Positions 59,064 through 64,000 of a DNA stretch of 64,000 nucleotides are shown here, one piece after another (the stretch's first letter is position 1; each line of letters opens with the position of its first letter). Both the position numbers and the translations under genes were made by a program. This stretch comes from Rhizobiales bacterium UBA1912 (lineage in GTDB: Bacteria > Pseudomonadota > Alphaproteobacteria > Rhizobiales > Devosiaceae). Below the pieces are notes generated by a model, which was not told the origin of the DNA, ran no database searches, and saw only the letters and a program-made list of their open reading frames with translations. The stretch is from contig DDGC01000030.1 in the NCBI GenBank assembly GCA_002337455.1, positions 68,801 through 132,800 of the forward strand. Reading direction: 5' to 3'.

Positions 59064-60520
59064 CACGCCACCTCGTGCCGAATGATATGGCTCGGCCCTT
59101 CGACGGTCTCGAAGTAAAACCGCTTCAGGAGATTGCGCGCCGCCAGCATCCGATAGTCGGCGCTCGCCCGCCAATCGGTCAACGGCTGGAAATCCTCATC
59201 GAAAATGTCCAGAACCGCCTCGACGCTCTCCAGCGTCCAGGGCTTGCCGATCAGTGCGCCCTCGACGGCCCTTGCCCGCTTTGGGGTCGCGGCCATGCCG
59301 CCAAACGCGATGACCGCTTCGGCCACCAGGCCATCGACCACCCTGAACCGAAACGCGCCCAGCGTTGCGGTGATGTCCTCGTCCCGGCGTTTGGTGACCT
59401 TGTGCACGCCGAACATCTCGTCAGCCCCCGGCAAGGGCACCGAAACGCTTTCGACGAATTCGCCCTTTTCCCGGTCCTGCTTGCCATATGCGATGAAGAA
59501 GTCCTCGAGCCTCACCACACGGCGGCGTTCGCCCTTGCGCAGCGTGATTTCAGCCCCCAGCGCGATCAGCGGCGGCGGCGTGTCGCCGATCGGTGAGCCA
59601 TTGGCGATATTGCCGCCAATGGTCCCCATGGCCCGCACCTGCGCCCCCCCGATCCGGTCGAACAACTCGACCATCTGCGGAATGTAGGCGGCAATGGTTT
59701 CAAACGCTTTTGCGTAGCTCACCCCGGCCCCGAAAACGATCCGTCCGTCCTCGACACTCACTTCGTCCATCAGATGCCCGATAATCACCACCGGCGCGAT
59801 CTCACGCATGAATTTGGTGACCCACAGCCCCACATCGGTCGCCCCGGCGACGATCGTTGCCTCGGGCATCTCGTCGAGCACCGCTGCCAGATCGTCGACA
59901 TCGGCCGGGATGATCGTCTTGCCCCGCTTACCTTCGACGACCACCCGCCGCCCGTCGTTGAGCGCCGTCAGGTTGGCAACGATCGCCTCGCGCTCCCTGT
60001 TGAGCACGTCTTCGAGCACCGCCCCATAATTGGACACCGCCTGGGCGGCACGCACGATTGGCGCATAGCCTGTGCAGCGGCACAGATTGCCCTGCAATGC
60101 CTTTTCGATCTCGGGAACGCTCGGATTGGGATTGGCCAGCCACAGCCCGTAAAGGCTCATCACGAACCCCGGCGTGCAGAACCCGCACTGGCTTCCGTGG
60201 TAATCGACCATGGCCTGCTGCACCGGATGCAGCCCGCCATCGGCGCCCTTCAAATGCTCGACAGTCACGACATGCGCGCCGTCGAGCATCGAAACCAGCA
60301 TTATGCACGCATTTGCAGGCAAATAACGCACAACTCCACCCTTTATACGGCCAACGATGACCGTACATGCCCCGCAATCGCCCTCCGCACAGCCTTCCTT
60401 GGTACCGCGCAAAACACGGTCCAGCCGCAGGAAATCGAGCAGTGTCCGGTCCGGTTCGAGGACGTCCAGTTCGATCAGATTATCGTTTAAATAGAAACGG
60501 ATAGCGGTGCGCGGGTCCAA
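59063..60520 (-). CDS. xdhA: Xanthine dehydrogenase iron-sulfur/FAD small subunit
   Basis: 485 residues. First 2Fe-2S centre: EGCAEGDCGACTVIVG (C44, C49, C52, then C72). Second: GSQCGFCTPGFVMSLYGL (C112, C115) and GNLCRCTGY (C147, C149). The FAD domain (about 200-480) includes TIVAGATDVGLWVTKFMREI and GGNIANGSPIGDTPPPLIAL. It passes electrons from the molybdenum subunit to NAD. It is 2 bp after uraH and overlaps xdhB by one base. Confidence 0.96.
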   Translation of the reverse strand: MDPRTAIRFYLNDNLIELDVLEPDRTLLDFLRLDRVLRGTKEGCAEGDCGACTVIVGRIKGGVVRYLPANACIMLVSMLDGAHVVTVEHLKGADGGLHPVQQAMVDYHGSQCGFCTPGFVMSLYGLWLANPNPSVPEIEKALQGNLCRCTGYAPIVRAAQAVSNYGAVLEDVLNREREAIVANLTALNDGRRVVVEGKRGKTIIPADVDDLAAVLDEMPEATIVAGATDVGLWVTKFMREIAPVVIIGHLMDEVSVEDGRIVFGAGVSYAKAFETIAAYIPQMVELFDRIGGAQVRAMGTIGGNIANGSPIGDTPPPLIALGAEITLRKGERRRVVRLEDFFIAYGKQDREKGEFVESVSVPLPGADEMFGVHKVTKRRDEDITATLGAFRFRVVDGLVAEAVIAFGGMAATPKRARAVEGALIGKPWTLESVEAVLDIFDEDFQPLTDWRASADYRMLAARNLLKRFYFETVEGPSHIIRHEVA

Positions 60521-60522
60521 GC

Positions 60523-60879
60523 TCAGCTCCCGCGATAGGTCGAATAGCCAAAGGGCGAAACCAGAAGCGGCACATGGTAGTGCGCCTCGCGGTCACTCAC
60601 CCTGAAATCGACAGCCACGACATCGAGAAATTCAACCGGCTTGCCATTGATCTTGCTGAAGTATTCGCCGACATGAAAGTTCAGCCGGTACGCGCCTTCC
60701 GCCAACCCATCCCCCTCCAGCAGCGGCCCGTTGCACCGCCCGTCATCATTGGTGACCACCGACTTTTCAAGCGACGCCTCGCCGCCTTCGATGCTGTAAA
60801 GATCAATGGTCATCCCCTTTGCGGGAACACCATTTGCGGTATCGAGAACGTGGGTCGTCAGCCGTCCGGGTGTGGTCAT
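60523..60879 (-). CDS. uraH: 5-hydroxyisourate hydrolase (transthyretin-related)
   Basis: 118 residues from ATG 60879 (GGAG five bases upstream); ATG 60897 is also possible. HIU hydrolase signatures: N-terminal RLTTHVLDTANGVPAKGMTI with the catalytic His, FHVGEYFSKINGKP, and the C-terminal YHVPLLVSPFGYSTYRGS with the YRGS hallmark. Converts 5-hydroxyisourate from PuuD to OHCU. First gene of the leftward operon, divergent from the allantoinase-UraD gene. Confidence 0.95.
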   Translation of the reverse strand: MTTPGRLTTHVLDTANGVPAKGMTIDLYSIEGGEASLEKSVVTNDDGRCNGPLLEGDGLAEGAYRLNFHVGEYFSKINGKPVEFLDVVAVDFRVSDREAHYHVPLLVSPFGYSTYRGS

Positions 60880-60954
60880 GCCTGCTCCAAGCGCCATTGG
60901 ATTTTCCCCGACTATCAACCCAAAAATTGCCCCGCGAAAGGGGGCGTGCGCAGA

Positions 60955-60981
60955 ATTTTTTACCACATGGTCGAAAAATTT
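60955..60981. promoter_or_regulatory. Operator-like palindrome in uraH/puuE divergent promoter
   Basis: AATTTTTTACCA-CA-TGGTCGAAAAATT: arms AATTTTT..ACCA and TGGT..AAAAATT are symmetric except for a one-base difference in the spacing (T versus CG). It lies 76-102 bp upstream of uraH and 48-74 bp upstream of puuE. A single regulator could control both arms of the purine pathway from here. Confidence 0.5.
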
Positions 60982-61028
60982 GTGTCTAAGGTGAGCTCCT
61001 GTTTTGTCTGCCCGTCATGGAGCGTGCC

Positions 61029-62459
61029 ATGCGATACCCCCGCGATCTGGCCGGTTACGGCCCCAACCCGCCCCACGCCAACTGGCCCGGCGGCGCCAAC
61101 ATCGCAGTCCAGTTCGTCCTCAATTACGAGGAGGGTGGCGAAAACAACATCCTGCATGGCGATCAGGCCTCAGAAGCCTTCCTCGCCGACGTGGTGGGCG
61201 CGGCGCCCTGGCCCGGTGCGCGGCACTGGAACATCGAATCCATGTATGAATACGGCGCCCGCGCCGGTTTCTGGCGCCTGCACAAGCTGTTCACCCGGAA
61301 CGATCTGCCAGTGACCGTCTATGGCGTTGCCACCGCGCTGATGCGCGCGCCGCAACAGGTTCAGGCCATGCTCGACGCCGATTGGGAAATCGCGTCCCAC
61401 GGCTATAAATGGGTCGAGCACAAGGACATGCCGCGCGAGGAGGAAGCCGCCCAGATCGCTGAGGCGGTGCGGCTGCACACAGTCGCGACCGGATCGCGGC
61501 CAGAGGGGTGGTACACGGGTCGCTGTTCGGTCAACACAGTGGATCTGGTTTCAGAACAGGGCGGCTTTGCCTATATTTCCGATACCTATGACGACGACCT
61601 TCCCTACTGGAGGATCCACAACGCAAAACCGCACCTTATCATCCCCTACACCCTGGCGAATAACGATATGCGGTTCGTGACGGCCTCGGGCTTTGCCAAT
61701 GGCGAGGAGTTCTTTCAGGCTTTGAAAGACAGCTTCGATTGCCTCTATCGCGAGGGCGAAGAGGGGAGCCCCAAAATGATGTCGGTTGGCCTCCATTGCC
61801 GGCTGGTCGGGCAACCGGGCCGGTTTGAGGGGCTCAAGCGCTTCGTCGATTATATCAAGACCTTCGACAAGGTCTGGGTGGCAAAGCGGATCGATATCGC
61901 CCGGCATTGGGCCGACACGCATCCCTATCAACCGCCCAAACTTACCCCATCGCAAATGGATGCCGAGAGTTTCATGGCAACATTCGGCGGCGTATTCGAG
62001 CATTCGCCGTTCATTGCACAGCGCGCCTGGGAAGCGGAACTCGGCCCGGCCAACGACAGCGCACTCGGCATCCACTTCGCGCTGCGCAACCAGTTCCGCA
62101 TGGCGTCCGATGACGAGCGGCTCGGCGTGCTCAATGCTCACCCGGACCTTGCCGGCAAGCTCGCGGCCGCCAAACGGCTCACAGCGGATTCAACGTCCGA
62201 GCAGGCATCGGCCGGGCTCGATGCGCTGACCGATGACGAACGGGAGCGCTTTACCGAACTCAATACACGCTACGTCGAAAAATTCGGCTTCCCCTTCATC
62301 ATCGCGGTGCGCGACAACACCAAAGCCTCGATCCTCGAGGCTTTCAAAGCCCGCCTCGAAAATGACCGAGAAACCGAATTCGCGACGGCCTGCGCGCAGG
62401 TCGAACGCATTGCCATGCTGCGGATCAAGCCGCTGTTGATGAACCAACCAGATGAATGA
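61029..62459 (+). CDS. puuE: Bifunctional allantoinase (PuuE type) / OHCU decarboxylase (UraD)
   Basis: 476 residues from ATG 61029, chosen for GGAG six bases upstream; ATG 61017 is alternative. Residues about 1-310 are a polysaccharide-deacetylase-like allantoinase PuuE: YPRDLAGYGPNPPHANWPGG, FVLNYEEGGENNILHGD, EIASHGYKWVEH and SVGLHCRLVGQPGRF. Residues about 315-476 are OHCU decarboxylase: PSQMDAESFMATFGGVFEHS, LNAHPDLAGKLAAAKRL with the catalytic His, ERERFTELNTRYVEKFGFPF. The fusion joins two consecutive steps, OHCU to (S)-allantoin to allantoate. The 3' end overlaps the convergent VOC gene by 35 bp. Confidence 0.95.
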   Translation: MRYPRDLAGYGPNPPHANWPGGANIAVQFVLNYEEGGENNILHGDQASEAFLADVVGAAPWPGARHWNIESMYEYGARAGFWRLHKLFTRNDLPVTVYGVATALMRAPQQVQAMLDADWEIASHGYKWVEHKDMPREEEAAQIAEAVRLHTVATGSRPEGWYTGRCSVNTVDLVSEQGGFAYISDTYDDDLPYWRIHNAKPHLIIPYTLANNDMRFVTASGFANGEEFFQALKDSFDCLYREGEEGSPKMMSVGLHCRLVGQPGRFEGLKRFVDYIKTFDKVWVAKRIDIARHWADTHPYQPPKLTPSQMDAESFMATFGGVFEHSPFIAQRAWEAELGPANDSALGIHFALRNQFRMASDDERLGVLNAHPDLAGKLAAAKRLTADSTSEQASAGLDALTDDERERFTELNTRYVEKFGFPFIIAVRDNTKASILEAFKARLENDRETEFATACAQVERIAMLRIKPLLMNQPDE

Positions 62460-62793
62460 CATTGGCCGGATTGGCGATCCAGAAGCCATCCGACCCCTCC
62501 GGCAGCGGTTCAATTTCGTCGCGGCGCACCACGCCGTTTTTCGCGAAATGCGTTTTGGCTGCTGCTCCGTTTTCAGCCCGCACTTCGAGCCAGATCTCGG
62601 CCTGACTGATACCAGAAACCTTGTCGATCCAAAGCTGGTTGCCGCCAAACTGGAAGCAGACATCGGGACGCTTGCTTTCAAGTTCCTCGAGCCCAAGCAC
62701 GTCGCGATAGAATGCGACAACGGCTTCGTACTCGTGAGACGGCACTTTCATCGCGATGTTCCGGCCACCGGAAAACCTGGCGCCCTCGCTCAT
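62425..62793 (-). CDS. VOC (glyoxalase/bleomycin-resistance) family protein
   Basis: 122 residues. VOC repeats: MKVPSHEYEAVVAFYRDVLG and FQFGGNQLWIDKVSGISQAE, then the second module with GFWIANPANVIHLVGS. The usual metal-binding His/Glu set is only partly present, so an enzyme of the glyoxalase I type is unlikely. The ATG overlaps the SRPBCC stop by four bases, so both are co-transcribed under the ArsR regulator upstream. Its end overlaps puuE tail-to-tail. Confidence 0.82.
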   Translation of the reverse strand: MSEGARFSGGRNIAMKVPSHEYEAVVAFYRDVLGLEELESKRPDVCFQFGGNQLWIDKVSGISQAEIWLEVRAENGAAAKTHFAKNGVVRRDEIEPLPEGSDGFWIANPANVIHLVGSSTAA

Positions 62794-63251
62794 TTATAAA
62801 ACCCTTCGCGCAGATTGATGCCGTGCTCGACATAAGCCTTCATGGCCGCGAGCATGCCGGTCCAGCCTTCGCAATTGCCATAGGATGCCTTGAGGCCCTT
62901 TTCGGTCTCTTTCCAGCCTTCCTCGGTGATCGAAACCAAGGTGCGGGTGTTGTCGTCAAGCGGTGCGAAAACCATGGTCACCGTGGTATCGTAGCTGCCG
63001 GTGCCGTCGCCTTCGGACCCAGCCTCCCAGGTGAGGATGATCTTTTCGTCCGGCACAATTTCGACCACATTGACCGGAAACGCGCCGGGGAAATCATGGA
63101 AATCCCATGTGACCGTCACGCCAGTTTCCAGACGGCCCTTGGCACCGCCCGTGGTGAAATAGCCCGAGAGTTTTTTGGGGTCGACCACGGCCTCGAACAC
63201 CTCGTGGACCGGCTTTGAAACCCGCCCCGATACCGTAAATTTGAAGTCCAC
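62790..63251 (-). CDS. SRPBCC/AHSA1 (Aha1-like) domain protein
   Basis: 153 residues from GTG 63251 with AGGAG seven bases upstream. The N-terminus FKFTVSGRVSKPVHEVFEAV and the central VTVTWDFHDFPGAFPVNVVE and GWTGMLAAMKAYVEHGI fit the START-like SRPBCC/AHSA1 fold, hydrophobic ligand binders. Together with an ArsR-type repressor this pair is a common small module of unknown ligand. It overlaps the VOC gene by four bases. Confidence 0.87.
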   Translation of the reverse strand: MDFKFTVSGRVSKPVHEVFEAVVDPKKLSGYFTTGGAKGRLETGVTVTWDFHDFPGAFPVNVVEIVPDEKIILTWEAGSEGDGTGSYDTTVTMVFAPLDDNTRTLVSITEEGWKETEKGLKASYGNCEGWTGMLAAMKAYVEHGINLREGFYK

Positions 63252-63281
63252 TTGTCATCTCCTGCTTGCGTTTCGCTCATT

Positions 63282-63301
63282 ATGTTATAAATTTATAACA
63301 T
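63282..63301. promoter_or_regulatory. Perfect 20-bp palindrome over ArsR start
   Basis: ATGTTATAAATTTATAACAT reads the same on both strands. It ends in the first two bases of the arsR-type ATG at 63300 and is 31 bp from the divergent SRPBCC start, so it covers both promoters. It is a strong candidate operator for the regulator encoded next to it. Confidence 0.75.
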
Positions 63302-63623
63302 GTCAAGCGACGATGATTCGGACACCATTTTCAAAGCCCTTACCGACCGGAAGCGCCGGGCGATCCTCGACGCCCTCAAGGACGAGCCGAAAACCACTGG
63401 CCAACTGGTGGCGCTGTTTCCCCAGATCGACCGCTGCACGGTGATGCAGCACATGAAGGTGCTCGAAACCGCGGGGCTGATCGTGGCGCGCAAGGAAGGC
63501 CGCGAGCGCTGGAACCACCTCAACGCCCTGCCCATCAAATCCATCCACGACCGCTGGATCGGCGACTATGCGCGAAACGCTGTCGGGCTGATGTCGCGGC
63601 TGGAAGGAGAACTCGGGCGTTGA
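63300..63623 (+). CDS. ArsR-family transcriptional regulator
   Basis: 107 residues. The ArsR winged helix: DTIFKALTDRKRRAILDALK, TTGQLVALFPQIDRCTVMQH with the recognition helix, KVLETAGLIVARKEGRERWN. No metal-binding Cys-x-Cys is present, so it is unlikely to sense arsenic or heavy metals. No ribosome site precedes the ATG: upstream is the AT-rich palindrome, so the mRNA may be leaderless. It diverges from the SRPBCC/VOC pair and probably autorepresses. Confidence 0.9.
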   Translation: MSSDDDSDTIFKALTDRKRRAILDALKDEPKTTGQLVALFPQIDRCTVMQHMKVLETAGLIVARKEGRERWNHLNALPIKSIHDRWIGDYARNAVGLMSRLEGELGR

Positions 63624-63635
63624 AAGCCAAGGAAA

Positions 63636-64000
63636 GGCCCCTCACCCGTCGCTTCGCGCCGACCTCTCCCCCAAGGGAGAGGTCGATCCCGGGGCTTGCA
63701 GCATTCTTACCTCTCCCTTGGGGGAGAGGTCGGACCGCAGGTCCGGGTGAGGGGGCCTCTTTTTTGGGCATGCGGAAACCTCCGACGGTCAAATGACCTC
63801 GGCTTGTAGGGATAGACGGCATGGGGCGATGAGCGCTCCGCACAGTTTTATTTTTTATATGAAGCGATCATCGCCCCACGCATCCGGGGTTTTTGGCTTA
63901 TGGCGGCATCTCGGGCTGGGGTTTGTCGGGATGACACCGTTGCCGGTGACATCCGCGGTGCCCCTCTCCCTTTCAGGAGTACGACGTGGAACGCCTGGCT
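63636..64000. repeat. Composite dispersed repeat, copy 2 (cut by window end)
   Basis: Left module: ACCTCTCCCCCAAGGGAGAG around 63669 and ACCTCTCCCTTGGGGGAGAG around 63710, mutually inverted, bounded by AGGCCCCTCACC and GGTGAGGGGGCCT. Right module 63747-64000 aligns with 3836-4089. The stem TGGGGCGATGA (63822-63832)/TCATCGCCCCA (63868-63878) is unchanged although its loop differs. No gene is supported in this stretch. The repeat continues past the right edge. Confidence 0.85.

Noticed and set aside
63659..63735. Inverted GACCTCTCCC blocks as a terminator for the ArsR gene
   Set aside because: They could act as one, but the same type of block precedes the other repeat copy and occurs near 34958, so repeat origin is more likely.
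1..64000. Search for CRISPR, tRNA/rRNA, integrase and prophage genes
   Set aside because: No regular direct-repeat array, cloverleaf sequence or phage/transposase motif was seen by eye; a dedicated scan could still find a degenerate one.

Overview
The window looks like a chromosomal piece of a GC-rich alphaproteobacterium of the order Hyphomicrobiales, most likely near Devosia or Pelagibacterium (inference). The support is the prs, rplY (CTC form), pth, ychF order, a petABC operon of alphaproteobacterial type, a bifunctional allantoinase/OHCU decarboxylase, and dispersed palindromic repeats of a kind common in that order. I see no rRNA or tRNA gene, CRISPR array, prophage, transposase or origin.

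Layout. 1-8.9 kb is core housekeeping: the end of pgeF, prs, ribosomal protein L25/Ctc, peptidyl-tRNA hydrolase, a 930-bp repeat-rich gap, ychF, an ABC exporter, and two MaoC-type hydratase genes overlapping a DUF423 membrane gene. 9-11.8 kb holds a divergent HxlR regulator/quinone oxidoreductase pair, apt and small ORFs. 11.9-14.6 kb encodes the cytochrome bc1 complex. 14.8-24.6 kb is mixed: trmL, hemF, cca, two Nudix hydrolases, a glutathionyl-hydroquinone reductase, a metallophosphoesterase, an SMR pump, and an overlapping murL-murD2 pair predicted to supply the D-glutamate residue of peptidoglycan through an L-glutamate intermediate.

24.9-32.1 kb is one minus-strand cluster (acuI, pccB, pccA, methylmalonyl-CoA mutase, epimerase). 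Together it can take acryloyl-CoA and propionyl-CoA to succinyl-CoA. 32.2-38 kb contains a winged-helix/TM/TPR protein, a receiver-like protein and the otsB-otsA trehalose operon. 38-43 kb is a sugar-type ABC importer divergent from a LacI regulator, with a 16-bp perfect inverted repeat between them.

44.2-62.5 kb is a purine salvage and catabolism island. A BMP-type nucleoside/nucleobase ABC importer and adenine deaminase run rightward. An overlapping leftward operon uraH-xdhA-xdhB-xdhC-puuD-guaD-glcB faces them. A rightward allantoinase-UraD fusion diverges from uraH. Read as a pathway it runs: nucleoside/base uptake, adenine and guanine deamination, xanthine oxidation, urate hydroxylation, 5-hydroxyisourate and OHCU processing, allantoin, allantoate. 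Malate synthase G at the end of the operon would assimilate the glyoxylate released later. Allantoate and ureidoglycolate enzymes are not in the window. 62.4-63.6 kb is a VOC/SRPBCC pair divergent from an ArsR regulator whose start codon overlaps a perfect 20-bp palindrome.

The most unusual non-coding feature is a composite repeat at 3700-4089 that recurs at 63636-64000. Its last ~140 bp differ at about three positions, and a stem is conserved while its loop has diverged. Several shorter palindromic repeats lie in other gaps. The best candidate for a less familiar system is murL-murD2, which matches a described alternative D-Glu route but is rarely annotated.
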